A DNA stretch of 64,000 nucleotides from Allodiplogaster sudhausi (GCA_945643635.1 CALZFC010000016.1:4632501-4696500), one strand, 5' to 3'. Shown: positions 34,607 to 47,499, counted from the first letter of the stretch. Notes: generated by a model not told the origin, from the sequence alone. Numbers and translations: made by a program.

Positions 34607-37203
34607 ATCTTCGTCTCGGAGACGCCGGTGTCTTCAATCGACATTGCGCGATGCAAAGGAAAAGAAGGTGAGGTCTGCAAAATGTATCGATTAAAAATAG
34701 CAACTAAAATTAGCATATTTTAGGGAGATAAAATTACGAATACGAAGAACACAAATAATGTGGAGTTATCAAAATTGCAACACTTTCAGGGTGACTCGGG
34801 CGCCTTCATGGCCGTGAGCCTGGACGCGCTCTACGAACGGCATCTTCTGTGGCGGCGAGAGCTGCCGGCTGTACAGGTTTAGCTGCGATTCAGATTACCT
34901 ATGAGATAAAAAAAATTTAATAGTGAGAATTGTTTTATAGCATCAAGTTTAGGTACAAAAAATTTGTAGAAGAAACAAAGCATAGTTTGAAAACAGATAA
35001 TGTCTCCAGCCCTTCTACGCCATGAAGTGCAACAGCGACCCGGTGCTTCTGCGGACACTCGCCGCACTTGGGCACAGCTTTGACTGCTCGTCTCGCACCG
35101 AGATTGATACGGTATTCATGGGAAGGGGTTGTGGAGGTTGAAGGCGTGACCTACCATTCATCCCAGTTGTATTTTTTTCAGTTTGAAGAGTCCAAAAATA
35201 CGGACTCTTCGAATTGAAAAAAAATAATTAAAAAGAAAATCTAAATGGTTCCTCATTAATCACAATGAAATAGATGCTCTCGCTGGACGTCTCGCCAACT
35301 CGCATTATCTACGCGAATCCGTGCAAGTCGCGCGAATACATCAAGCACGCCAAGAAGGTGCGAAAGTGTGATCAACCGAAGGCGCTACCGTACTATTCTA
35401 CCGTAGTATCCAGAAAACGAAATATATTTGAGAAGACACAACAAGTTTATTGCAACGTTGATTACCTCTGATTCGAGGTCGGCGTCTCGATGGTGAACTT
35501 CGACAACAAGGAAGAGCTCGAGAAGATTGTCGAGTGCGACGCAGTCACTGACAAGTAAGAGGGAGATTAAAGGAGATCTTACATTCTCCTAAATTATTCT
35601 TTTCTCTTAAATACCAAGTTTTCTAGTAAAGATCTGTTAAATTAATTCTTTCTTTTACAAGAAATATTTACTTTTCACAGACAGCTGATAATGCGAGAGA
35701 GATGAATTGGAATGGAAGATGAGAAAGAGACTATTGATCTTCCTGATCTGATCTACCTGTTTTGATATACCTGATTTAATCTCCTTGCAGTCTGATGCTC
35801 CGCATCTCCGTGCCCGACCCGACTGCCAAGTGTCGGCTCGACCTCAAATTTGGCGCCGAGCCTGAAAAGATCGCGCCCGAACTCATTCGAGCAAGGCGCG
35901 GAATTAACCTTCGCGGCATTTGGTCAGAGGCGGAGATATATAAATCTATTCATTTATTTAGAGATATTGGGGTAAAAAGATAGCGAACAACTGTAGTTTT
36001 AAAGCACTAGAAAGCACTAGTTAAGAAACAAAATGAAGAGAAATTATTTACTACACATATTTTTTATGTTCAAATGTCTTCTTTCCAGCTTCCACGTCGG
36101 TTCCAGCTGCCGCGACGCGTCGGCGTACATCAAAGCGGTGGAGTACTCCCGGAAGTTCTTTTATCTCGCCGCCAGTCTCGGCATGAAGATGGACATTCTC
36201 GACATTGGCGGAGGCTTCCCGGGCGTCGAGCAACACAAGCCGACCTTTGAGGAGGTACCGTAACCCGGCGCTTTCGTGCCGGAACCCGGCGTCTCTCTTG
36301 CTGGGACCGCACGGCAAAATGGCTATAGTACCCTTCCTCCGTTAAATACCGAATTAGTTTCGTTTGTGGACCCCACCCTAACCTCTTTCATATCTGGACC
36401 CTTTACTTCTCTTTCGTGGCAGGACTCAGACTGCTCTACAGTACCCTTTCCACTTTCTTTTAGATCGCCTCTCTGCTCCGCCCCTCCCTCTCCGCCCACT
36501 TCCCCTCCTCTTCCGGGGTTCGCTTGATCGCTGAACCCGGCCGCTTCTTCGCCTGTCGTCCTTTCACTCTCGTTGCCAATGTCACTTCCGTCACTGAGAC
36601 CAACGCCGTGAGGCTCACCGAGAATGGTTCGGCCATTTAGTGGGCGTGGCTTATTTCTGGACGGGTGGGCGTGACCTATTTCATGAATTTCAATTAGATG
36701 CTGACGCCGGGCAGAAGGCGTTCATGTACTACGTAAACGACGGCGTCTACGGCACGCTCAACTGCATCTTCTTCGATGACAACCGGCCAATCAGCCGACC
36801 GCTCTTCGTCAGCCTCTTCCAAACTCTCTCTACATTTCTCTTTCTCTCTCTCTCTCTCTGGCTCTCTTTCTTCAGCCACCAAAAGGCCTCGAGGAGTTCC
36901 TTTGCACCATCTGGGGACCGACGTGTGAGGCAATCGACATGCTCGAGGTGGTTCCAAATTAATTTATTTTCCGTTCAAAGTTATTCCCTGCTTCTCTCTC
37001 TCTCTTTCTCTCTCTCTCTCGTTCTCTCTCTCTCTCTCTCCCAAGCTCCGCCCCCTCCCTTCCAGGAGAAGAAGCTCCTCCCCAGTCTCTCGGTGGGTGA
37101 CTGGCTCTTCTGGGAGGACATGGGCGCGTACACGACCGAGCATCGCTCCGCCCACTCGCTACTACTTCGTCTCCCAGCAGACGAAGTCCCTCACACATTT
37201 TAA
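34607..37203 (+). pseudogene. Ornithine decarboxylase copy 1, frameshifted
   Basis: PLP-dependent ornithine decarboxylase (ornithine to putrescine, first step of polyamine synthesis). Exons: 34607-34667, 34790-34876, 35010-35111, 35274-35357, 35478-35554, 35791-35922, 36089-36254, 36464-36626, 36698-36807, 36876-36947, 37066-37203. Visible motifs: FYAMKCN (PLP lysine), [25 protein letters not shown], and WGPTCE (active-site Cys, then Glu where the family has Asp). Compared with copy 2, exon 1 lacks 11 bp and the last exon lacks 20 bp after MGAYTTE; both shift the frame. All other junction phases agree. A start codon exon was not identified. Most likely a recent pseudogene, or the deletions are sequence errors. 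Confidence 0.8.
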
Positions 37204-37269
37204 CCCTTTTATTTAATTAATTAATAATTTTAAGAAAATTGTATGAGATGGAAAAAAACTCCATTCTTT

Positions 37270-37662
37270 CTACTCTAGTTCGTCAAAGATTTTAAAAGCG
37301 CAAACTATAGAAAGTATACTTGTAGTGCCAAGCTGGGATTCTAGGCGGTGATCTACTGGATGAATCCTCGAATTGAATTGGTCACTTCTCTGCTCAGCCT
37401 TTCCCCTTTCACAGTCGGCCATTGTCATAGCCCATATCCATCTTAAAGCCTTTTCACGATGCTCGAAGATAAAACCTGCCGTGACATGAGAATGATAAAC
37501 AAGGCCACCGTTTACGGGTAGCCTGACTAGAGGACACCTGCCCTTCAGGAATCGAAGTGAAAGCGACGAGACTTCTTTACACAATTGACTAGTAAATAAC
37601 CACTGAATGTCTTTGCACTTATGAACTCTTACCCCTCGCCAAACGCTCTCATCCCGACTCAT
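37270..37662 (-). pseudogene. Unknown minus-strand ORF behind ODC copy 1
   Basis: About 130 codons, related to the ORF at 41439. Shared core: FIFEHREKALRWIWAM against FIFEDCENSLRWIWAM, then ERGKAEQRSDQF. Base changes near the end (37315-37340) are mostly silent in the frame used by the other copy (YKYTFYSLR). This copy carries an extra AATTC near 37370 and reads a different C-terminus. That suggests the other copy keeps the true frame. Family not recognised. Confidence 0.45.
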
Positions 37663-38030
37663 TTCACTCCCCTCTCGATATGCTGCGCGGTTGTCGCTTC
37701 CTCGCTTTCCGAGGATCTACAATAAGGGCCGGGCCCGTTGGCCAGCTGCCTGTCAGGTACATTTTATTTTCTACTAAACTTTTTAAATCTTATTTTTATA
37801 ATTCAGGGAAAAATTACAGATTAGCCGTACAAAATAAAAAAAAATTTTTTTTATTAATGTAAGTAATCTGCAGGCCCTTCGTCACTCTCGCCCAGCCTCG
37901 CCCTCTTCTCTCTCGCTCTCTAAGCCCCTCTCACCATGTCCCCTCCTCCCCCTCTCCCCTGCTCTTCTCTTCCTCCTCTTCCTCTTTCTCGGCCGCCTCC
38001 TACGGCTTCGTCCCCCTCTCTCATGACAAT
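37620..38030 (+). promoter_or_regulatory. Duplicated upstream region of ODC copy 2
   Basis: Counterpart of 34110-34500. It overlaps the 5' end of the minus-strand ORF at 37270-37662. It ends in a CCTCCTC-rich stretch followed by the same CCGCCTCCTACGGCTTCGTC as copy 1. Confidence 0.5.
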
Positions 38031-38150
38031 CAGATTCGACCCGAACACCTTCGCGATGACTTGGTTACTATTCTATCTATACTCGAATACTAAATTTAAA
38101 AAGGCGCGAAATTTAAACATACAATTAAAAATGAACTAAATTATTGTCAG

Positions 38151-39916
38151 ATCTTCGTCTCGGAGACGCCGGTGTCATCCATCGAATTTACGCGAGCCAT
38201 TGCCAATGCAAAGGAAAAGAACGATTGAACAATTATTCTTTTAAAACTCATTATTTTGGTGTTATAAATTAATTATCATACAAAGTGAAATTTGCAAATC
38301 ATTTAAAATATTTTGAATGCAAATAACTTGGAGGAACTACAATTGATAATTTTAGATATTTTATGGAATTAAAATTATGGATATTAAAAATTCAGCAGAC
38401 TATTTGGAGGCAATGAACTTGTATATATTAAATTTTTTGGTTAAAACATTACGACTGTTGAGAATAGAAATAATTTTGAGAAACAAAACTATTTCATTTC
38501 TTGAAAATAATTCAGGGCGACTCGGGCGCCTTCATTGCCGTGAGCCTGGACGCGCTCTACGAACGGCATCTTCTGTGGCGGCGAGAGCTGCCGGATGTAC
38601 AGGTTTAGCGGCGAAATCACCCAATATTTTAGAGAAATTTTTGATTTAATATAATCCATATGGAAATAAATTGTGAGATTGCTGTTTCACGCAAAAATAT
38701 TTAGTTAAAAACTAAAATTAAAATTAATATGAAATATAAATCGATAATATCTTCAGCCATTCTACGCCGTGAAGTGCAACAGCGACCCAGTGCTTCTGCG
38801 TACACTCGCCGCCCTCGGACACGGCTTTGATTGCGCGTCTCGCACCGAGATTGATACGGTATTCGTGGGGGAGGGGGTGGTCGAGGTTTAAGGCGTGACC
38901 TACCATTCGTCCCAGTGGTATTTTGTTTTTTTTTTCAGTTTGAAGAGTCCAAAAATACGGACTTTTCAAACTGAAAAAAATAATTACAAAAAAAACCTAT
39001 CAAATTCCTCATAAATCACAATGAAATAGATGCTCTCGATGGACGTCTCGCCATCTCGAATTATCTACGCGAATCCGTGCAAGTCGCGCGAATACATCAA
39101 GCACGCCAAGAAGGTGCGAAAGTGTGATCAACCGAAGGCGCTACCGTACTATTCTACCGTATTATCCAAAAAAATATTATTGAAATTAATTTAATTTCGC
39201 TAATTTTTTAAACAATAATATTCGTAAATGCACAAAACGTTCGACGAGAAAGAACTCCTATACGAGCATTTACGGCGTATGATCGACTCGATTCTCATTG
39301 ACTCTCATTATTTATTCCAGGTCGGCGTCTCGATGGTGAACTTTGACAACAAAGAGGAGCTCGAGAAGATTGTCGAGTGCGACGCAGTCACTGACAAGTG
39401 AGAGGGAGATCAAAGGAGCCCGATCATAGATCTCTTAAATCCTCTTAAATTCTCTTTTATATTCTTTCAAATAACTCTCTTCTTAAATTCTTGATTGATC
39501 TACCTGATTTAAATTCTTCTTTGATCTATCTGATTTGATCTACCTCATTTGATCTATCTGTTCTTGTCTACATGCATGGATCTATCTGTTTTAATCTACC
39601 TGTTTTGATCTGCCTGCTTTAATCTCCTTACAGACTGATGCTCCGCATCTCCGTGCCCGACCCTACAGTCAAGTGCCGGCTTGACCTCAAATTTGGCGCC
39701 GAGCCAGAAAAGCTCGCGCCCGAACTCATACGAGACGCAGCATGGCGCGGCATTAACCTTCGCGGCATTTGGTCAGAGGCGGAGATATTGAACATAAAAC
39801 GATAGAGAAAACTCTAGTTTTCAAGGGATTACGAAAAACTGTAGTTTTTTTAAAAAAGAAATTGAAACTTAGTAATAACAATAAGTTAAGAAGCAAAATG
39901 AAGTAAAAAATTTTTA

Positions 39917-39955
<39 letters not shown>

Positions 39956-41364
39956 ATACAAATGTCTCCTTTGAAGCTTCCACGTCGGCTCCAGCTGCCG
40001 CGACGCGTCGGCGTACATCAAAGCGATCGAGTACTCCCGGGAGCTCTTTGATCTCGCCGCCAGTCACGGCATGAAGATGGACATTCTCGACATTGGCGGC
40101 GGCTTCCCGGGCGTCGAGCAACACGAGCCGACCTTTGAGGAAGTACCGTAACCCGGCGCTTTTGGGCCGGGACCCAGCGTCTATCTTGCTGGGACCAAAC
40201 TGCACGTAAAATACCGCATCCATTTCGTTTCTGGACTCCACCCTAACCTCTTTCATGCCTGGACCCTTTATTCCTATTTAGTGGCAGGACCCTGAACGCT
40301 TTACAGTACCCTATCTCCTCTCCTTCAGATCGCCTCCCTGCTCCGCCCCTCCCTCTCCGCCCACTTCCCCTCCTCTTCCGGGGTTCGCTTGATCGCTGAA
40401 CCCGGCCGCTTCTTCGCCTGTTGTCCCTTCACTCTCGTTGCCAATGTCACTTCCGTCAAGGAGACCAACACCGCGAGGGTCACCGAGAATGGTTCTGTCA
40501 TTTAGTGGGAGTGGCTTTATTCTGGACGGGTGGGCGTGGCCTATTAAAGTTCTCCATTTGATGACAATTAGATGCTGACGCAAAACAGAAGGCGTTCATG
40601 TATTATGTGAATGACGGCGTCTACGGCTCGTTCAACTGCATCTTCTTCGATCACAACCAGCCAATCAGCCGCCCGCTCTTTGTTAGCCTCTTCCTAACTC
40701 TCTCTACATCTCTCTTCTTCTTTCACTCTCTCCTGCTCTTTTTATCTCGCTCCCTCTCTCTCTCTCCTCTCTCTCTCTCTCTCCCACGTTCCTCTCACTG
40801 TCTCTAGACCCAAACACTCTTTCTTCGGCTTCTTATCGCACACCAACTCTTACTCTCTGTCAATCTCACTCTATTTTACTACTCTCGTTCTCTCTCTCTC
40901 TCTCTCTCTCTCTCGTTCTCTCTCTCTATCTCTATTTTGCTCTTTTTCTCTATCTCAATCTCACTCCATCTCGCTTTCACTCCCTCTCTCTAGCCCACCA
41001 AAGACCCCGAGGAGTTCCTCTGCACAATCTGGGGAGCGACGTGCGAGGAAGTAGACATGCTCGAGGTGGTTTCAAATTAATTTGTTTTCAAAGTTCACAA
41101 ACTTTTAAAATATTTTCCGTCCTAAACTGTTCCCCGTTTCTCTCTTTCTCTCACTCACTCTCTCTCTCTCTCTCTCCTTCCCAAGCTCTGCCCCTTCCCT
41201 TCCAGGAGAAGAAGCTCCTCCCACGTCTCTCGGTGGGCGACTGGCTCTTCTGGGAGGACATGGGCGCGTACACGACCGAGGGCGCCTCCTCCTTCTCGGG
41301 CATCGCTCCGCCCACTCGCTACTACTTCGTTTCGCAGCAGACGAAGTCTCTCACACATTTTTAA
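38151..41364 (+). CDS. Ornithine decarboxylase copy 2 (one lost splice donor)
   Basis: Same enzyme family and same 11-exon plan as copy 1. Exons: 38151-38222, 38516-38602, 38757-38858, 39030-39113, 39321-39397, 39634-39771, 39977-40142, 40329-40491, 40572-40681, 40994-41065, 41206-41364 (TAA). From exon 2 on, all phases agree and no frame is broken. Motifs: FYAVKCN (PLP lysine), [46 protein letters not shown]. Exon 1 ends AAAAGAAC then GATTGA, where copy 1 has a GTGAGG donor; reading through gives TGA at once. Unless another start or donor is used, the product is blocked. The Pro and Asp of WGPTCD are both changed. The acceptor of exon 7 follows a TA run instead of pyrimidines. Confidence 0.75.
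39920..39951. repeat. (TA)n microsatellite in ODC copy 2 intron
   Basis: About 15 TA units just ahead of the exon 7 acceptor. It is absent at the matching place in copy 1 (36050-36080). Confidence 0.85.
40740..40985 (+). repeat. (CT)n-rich intron of ODC copy 2
   Basis: Expanded pyrimidine tract between exons 9 and 10. The same intron in copy 1 (36825-36870) is much shorter, so the array grew after duplication. A second CT run (41135-41180) precedes the last exon. Confidence 0.8.
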
Positions 41365-41438
41365 TTTTTTATTAATAATTTTAGGAAAATTATATGAGAT
41401 GGAAAAACTCCATTTTCTACTCTAGTTCGTCAAAGATT

Positions 41439-41838
41439 TTAAACGCGCAGACTGTAGAAAGTGTACTTGTAGGGCCAAGCTGGGATTCTAGGCGCTGATC
41501 TACTATACGTATCTTCGAATTGGTCACTTCTCTGCTCATCCTTTCCCCTATCACATTCGGCCATTGCCATAGCCCATATCCATCTTAAAGAGTTTTCACA
41601 ATCTTCGAAGATAAAATCTGCTTTGATAAGTGATTGATAAAGACGGCCACCATTTAAACGTTTGCCAGGCTCGATGGCAAAAAAACTTTCTAATGGATTG
41701 ACTGGTAAATATCTGCTGAAGCTCTTTGGAGCAAAAGAGCAGAAAACATGAGATTTCTTCCAATCCACATAAATTTACAAGACTCCATTCAATTGGATAA
41801 AAAGGGAACATCAAGAAAAAGATTACCACACAAGTCAC
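41439..41838 (-). CDS. Unknown minus-strand ORF behind ODC copy 2
   Basis: Frame of 109 codons ending YKYTFYSLRV and stop. The related ORF behind copy 1 differs mainly by silent changes in this frame near the end. Shared core: SLRWIWAMAMAECDRGK. No signal peptide, membrane span or known motif seen. It probably represents the last exon of a gene read opposite to ODC and duplicated together with it. The 5' part is not resolved; a second overlapping frame runs to 41838. Confidence 0.4.
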
Positions 41839-41839
41839 C

Positions 41840-42280
41840 TTTTATTGAACCACAATTACCATCACTACATACAATATTCTCTATATTAAAGTGACTCCTT
41901 TTTCTAATCATTTATGCTAAAAATTATCATAGTATCCATATAGTCACGTCAGATCAACATACTATTCTAGTGGAATGTTATCAGAATATAAAAATATTTT
42001 GTGTCATTCGCCTATTCTTTATCTATAAAACCTAGCAATAAATAATTCCTTATTTGTCGATAAGTGAGGAAGTGTTAGGATACAAGGTTAATTCATATTA
42101 AAACAAAATTAAATTATAACAACGTCCGATGGTAAAACAACATATTATGATAATAGAAAATGAGTTAATAGAATATGAATAAATAGTCTGGATTAATTTC
42201 TGTTTGGAAGGACTCTCTTATTGTAAGGATGAGTGGGCGTGGTCTATTTCTCCGGACGGGAGGGCGTGGCTAAACTCAGA
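41840..42280. other. AT-rich intergenic region
   Basis: No feature supported, except a short piece at 42225-42275 (GTGGGCGTGGTCTATTTC) that resembles ODC intron 8 sequence at 36640 and 40505. Confidence 0.5.
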
Positions 42281-42281
42281 G

Positions 42282-44251
42282 TTATGTGCGTACTTGGAAT
42301 CGACCCGCCTTCGTGATGTACTTGACTCCTTTGAACGGCTTGTACTTCTCTCCGTACATGTCCAGTCGATTCACCTACATTGTCATTCTTCTCTCGTTAG
42401 TTAAATTAATTTCTCATTTATTGACATTACTTCCAAAACATATTAGAATATTATTTCTTAAATTGATTTATAGTTTATTCAAAATTTCTTTTAAAAAGTA
42501 TTAGAATAACAGCGAAACGTTTGTTTGTTCTCTTCACATAATCGTTATAATTCGCTAGAGCGGCGATATTATTAAAACGATAGAAGGCAAACATTTCTTT
42601 TATATTAGTAAAATATAGAGTACCTTTAATCCGGACACCGCAAGCTGGTTGATCTTGAATCTGACTGTAATCGGAGGAGAGTCAACAGAGGCAGTGCCGC
42701 TCACGGACACCTTAATTATTTAAATATTCGCTCTCTCTCCCTCTCCCTCTCTCTCTCTCTCTCTGTCTCTAGCTCTCCCTCCTTCACTCTCTCTCTCTCT
42801 CTCTCTTTCACACTCGCTCCCTTTAATCTAATTCTCTATCGTTCTCAGTGTCTCCTCCACTCTCATGTTATAAAGACAAAATAGCTAAATAAAAAAGAAA
42901 ACAGAAACTTTTCAGGATGAAAAGTAATGGATTAGCAAAAGGGAAATTTCGCACAAAAACTGCTCTCTCTAACCGATCCCTTAAGCGTGGGCGGTTTGCC
43001 CAGTTCGATCTTGCCAATCTGCCACTGGAGCAGCTTGGAGGAGGGATCGAAGGAGTACTTGCCGTGGCTCGCGGTCAGATTGCAGTTGAGCACGGCCTTC
43101 GGCAGACTCAGCTCGACAACCACGTCCTCGAGCTGAAATGCACATTTGTTGGGGGAATTTTTTATAGCTATTATATGTATCGAATTAATTTGAGATTAAT
43201 TATAAATTACTTTAGATCAATTATACATTTACAAGCTAAAAGCAGGGTTATTTTAAAGGCACTGTCTATTATACAGATCCAACCTGATTATGACCCTACC
43301 CGGAGCCATACCCACACATTTTGAGGTAAAAATTCTCTTTTTACACTCTCCGCCTTGCATTCTGGGCCCCAAGCCCCTTGTGCCCTATCCTGTTTTCCCA
43401 AGTAGTCTACAGTGGCAGGGGGTTTTTCTTTTCTTTGCATTTTATATATCGCCTTAATTTTATATTGATAACTAAATATTTCTATGCAGAATTAGATTTT
43501 TCACCGACGAAACCGACATTGAGAGAAGAAGGTACTTATTATACTGCCACATGAAAACGAGGAATCAACTACAAATCCCGAGCCATTTCATTTATCGCCT
43601 TAATCGTTCTCAAAACCACCAGTGAACATTTTAACCGGAAAATGTTTTTTATATTGAATATTTTTTTATTCTTTAGTCCATATTACCTACTTATAATTTA
43701 TTATGTGAACGCCATAGTTACCGAAAATAACACTGCTACTAGCAGTAAAAACAAGTAATATTTTGGAACGTGTTTAAATGAAACAACAAAAAGCATAAGC
43801 TCAAGAAGTAAGAGGAACTGACCACTTTGCCCATGCTCTGCTTCGGCCCGACCGTCAATTCGATTCGTCCTGCAGTGCCTGCCTTCAGGTTGAGCAGATG
43901 GCGGACGTACACGGGGATGGCCACCATGCTGGAATGATGCAATCATTTTAGTGTGCTATTTCAGACTTGAGATACGGTAGCAAAGAATAAAAAAGAAACA
44001 TTTCAGAGCCATTTCAGACTTGAGAGATAAGTATGAAAGTATATAAAAGATCTTTTTTTTTAAATCAACAAATGTTTGTGCCGTCTCCCTTACCACATTG
44101 TTGGAGCCAAAAACCGCGGGTGCATACAAATAGGGATAGTTTTTTTCTTACAATTAGGGAATTTTTTTTGAGAAACAATGTAAGAAGTTTTCTCAATTAG
44201 AGCATATGTTATGTTTTTGGCAAATTGTAAAGGAGCAAAGAGAGCGAGAGC

Positions 44252-44283
<32 letters not shown>

Positions 44284-45787
44284 GAGAGAAGCAGATATGG
44301 AGGGGTCGTCCAGTGAATAGTGCTAGGACAATTTAAATTATTTAGGATTTAGAAATAAATAAATAAAAAGAAGACAGAAAACTAACTTTTGTGACGCAAT
44401 GTGGTACGAGAGAACGCGAAAGTTGCCATCCGGAGGAACGAACGAAAGCACTCGGTCATTCTGTAAAACATAACACGATCAATCTCTAATTAATATCTCT
44501 CAAATACAATTATTTTATTCTGTAATTATTATCACCTTAAATACGACTCTTTCGCTCGGCAATCATTATTCTCCTAACTACAACACTATTTTATTCTCTC
44601 AAATTCAACACTCCATTATTCGGTAGAAACATAATTAATGTAATTTTATAATCAAAATATAATTATGCATAATAAATACACAATAAAATAAATGAATAAT
44701 AAAACTATTCTAGATGCTCATAATTCATATTCTTTGTTCCTACCTCCCATCTCTTGAATCGTACGCATGGATGGAAGGAGACATCGTCGAGGAGTCTCGG
44801 ATTCACCAGAGTCATCGTTAGGTCAGGCATGCCCGACAGCTTGCAGCAGCAGTCGATCTGGAACAGCAAATAATTTTTTTTAAATCTCTAACATTGTGGA
44901 CTGACTTTAAAGTAGCTGTTCAAGTAATTTTATACATATATCAAACTGATGTGGTTCGCAAAAGAAAAGAACGGAGGAAAAAAGTAAGTACTACTGTCAA
45001 ACAAATTATCCTACGAAAACAGATGTATCATTAAAAAAATGAGTGAAACGTTTTTTTTTATAAATGTTATTTCAATATCTCTTAACTCTGATTGTGAAAT
45101 GTGGTAAGATCTCTGCAAGCCTTGTAACATGATTGATCAAAATAGTAAAAATTAACAAAATAAATAGATAAACAAAATGATAAAACAAATAAAAAATAAA
45201 AAAATAGAAATAACTGACATATCCCTGAATCTCGCTGCAGACGGTGGCGCCCTGCTTGTCGATGATCGCATCAATCTCTTCCACCACGTCGAAGTACGCT
45301 TCGTTGTTCGTGTACTTCACTCCTTGTCTGCAAGGAAAGGGAGCGTTCAGAAGAAGGCGAACACGGATATGGGATACAGGAAGAGAGAGACATAGAGAGA
45401 GAGAGAGTAGATTAAGAGAGCGCGCGAGATAGAGAGAGGAAGAGAGGAAATAGTAAGAGAGAGACAGAGAGGAGGAAAAGGAGAGAGAGAGAAAGTGAGG
45501 AGGAAGAGAGAAAGAGAGAGAGAGAGAGAGCGAGAGATGTCGCCCAACCTTCTCCAAGGAATATTCGATAGCTGCCCTGTCGGAAGTACTTCGGAAAGAT
45601 TTGTCCGCCCCGTGACCTGAAAGCGATGACATAGTTTTCTTCTTCAATATACAGTAGACGGACGGGTGACAAAGAAACTCGATACAGTAGTCGAGACTCG
45701 AGAAGTAAAAGAAAAAGGGAAAGCTTATAAAAATAGTGGTACTATTTAAAAGTAAATATTCGAGAAGAGTGGAGAAGGACTGGAGAT

Positions 45788-45828
<41 letters not shown>

Positions 45829-45872
45829 GAAAAACACTAATGGGAGGGGAGGAGTGAGTGAAGAGGGAAGAG

Positions 45873-45926
<54 letters not shown>

Positions 45927-47142
45927 GGAGAGAGAGAGTGAGAGAGAGAGGAATCTAACCTGATTAGCAATCGTGCGTAAGAAGTTGGGCGGCTTGATGA
46001 GATCCTGTAGAATATTCATTTCGGTCACGAGTGGATAGCCGTTGTCGAGCATTTCGTCAAGAAGCTGAAAGGTTTTTTTTAAATTATAATTAAACAATAT
46101 ATATTCCATCCGACCAATTTGTGTGAACATAAAAAAAAATCATAAGCAGAGATTTTTTTATCCAACAGTATAAATATGAATAAAAAATATTACTTGCTAT
46201 ACATATGCATATATCACTCGTTTTATATTAGCTTTGCTGAATAAGCAGGAAGGCAGAAATTTAATGTTTTTTTTTTAAATTATTTAACAAAAAGAAAATA
46301 CCGTACCTCAAAGACGATGACGCAATTCTCCTTGACGACAGAATCAGAGCAATCGTCAAAGTATTGCGTGAATGTCTGAAGTACGCGATGGAGAAACTCG
46401 ATGACCATCAAGGGAGCGGCTCAAATGGAGAAAGTTATTTACTTTTTCTTCTTTTAAACATATTTACGCTATTGATATACTTCAATAACTGTTCCTCTTT
46501 AAGCTTAATTAATGGTGTAAAATATAGAAACTGAATAAGGTAGAAAAAGGAAAAATTACCGACTTTCTTCGGTTGACACGGCAACGAAGAAGAGTTGATT
46601 GTGATAGACACTGATAAGGTAGTGATGGGGAGTCGCGATAATCGGAGGCACGTCCTCAGGGCTCGAAGCCTGTGCGGAAAGAAAGAGCAATGAATTGAAT
46701 ATCGTTATCTTCAAACTAAAAAAAAAATTCGACACGACAAGCATTAATCTAAAAAAAATATATATAAACTGCACACTTTCTTCTGTGCATCGAAGAAGTA
46801 GTCGCAGATCGAGCGATGAATTACGGTCTTCCAGTGCTTCTCAAGGATGACGTCACTGGGAAATTAGGAAACAAATGCACAAATTTCGAAAAAGTTGGCC
46901 GACCAGGACCCATATGGCCTTGTTTTCTCCGCCTAAATCAGAACTATAATTAGAACTATAATTACTGATTCATCCATAGAAAATTCAAGAGCGCATTACG
47001 CTAAAGAACCTAGAACTTAGATCGAAAAGAGTAGATCACAGGAAATACTAGACTAATTCCAAAATAAAAGCTATCCGGTTCGAAATAGAAAAAAAATAAC
47101 GGCTTACCCCGAAGTATTAATGATGAACAGACTGTTCAGCAT
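42282..47142 (-). CDS. AP3M1: AP-3 complex subunit mu, complete
   Basis: Medium chain of the AP-3 adaptor, which sorts cargo from endosomes or Golgi to lysosome-related organelles and binds tyrosine signals through its C-terminal domain. Thirteen exons: 47142-47108, 46855-46777, 46669-46564, 46419-46307, 46064-45960, 45616-45549, 45327-45219, 44857-44744, 44460-44387, 43928-43823, 43132-42974, 42710-42624, 42374-42282. All phases fit and sum to 415 codons plus stop; mammalian mu3 is about 418. It starts MLNSLFIINTSGDVILEKHW. It includes PPIIATPHHYLISVY, LLDEMLDNGYPL, PTGQLSNIPWRR, GVKYTNNEAYFDVVEEIDAI, PDGNFRVLSYHIASQ, VGPKQSMGK, and ends KAGRFQVRT. The longin-like domain lies in the first 140 residues and the mu homology domain after about 180. 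No lesion seen. Introns carry GA runs on the plus strand (CT in the sense strand). Confidence 0.95.
42725..42830 (+). repeat. (CT)n tract in AP-3 mu intron 11
   Basis: CT-rich on the plus strand, so GA-rich in the sense of the gene. This is the opposite of the other AP-3 mu introns at 44235-44295, 45371-45540 and 45790-45955, which are GA on the plus strand. Confidence 0.8.
45371..45540 (+). repeat. (GA)n tract in AP-3 mu intron 6
   Basis: It lies between exons 6 and 7 and acts as a long pyrimidine run in the sense strand close to the exon 7 acceptor at 45327. A similar tract in intron 5 (45790-45955) stretches up to the exon 5 donor. Confidence 0.85.
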
Positions 47143-47480
47143 ACCTCTGCTGTTCAACGAGAAAAAACAAACCCTAAAGCCTGGAATAAATTAATAACGA
47201 AAGCACAAATCAAGGCTATAAAAGCACGCGCGCTGAAATAGCATGGAATTCCCTGGCAAATTGCCAAGACAAATCGTGATTTCTTATTTTACACTACTCT
47301 GTTACACTCAACTAACACTTACTCGTATGTGAGCTTAAAATTAAAATTTTTAAAGCTGATACTTATAAAAGTTTCATCAAAATCAGTCATGATTATTAAC
47401 ATTAAAAAATAAAAGTAAAGCAATTATTAAACATAATTCATTTCTGAAAAATAAAATTTAGGCGGTAAAACATTCAAATC
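47143..47480. promoter_or_regulatory. Presumed AP-3 mu upstream region
   Basis: AT-rich stretch directly upstream of the ATG at 47142. No TATA box or other element could be assigned with confidence. Confidence 0.3.
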
Positions 47481-47499
47481 GTAGTGTGGAATATAGATG

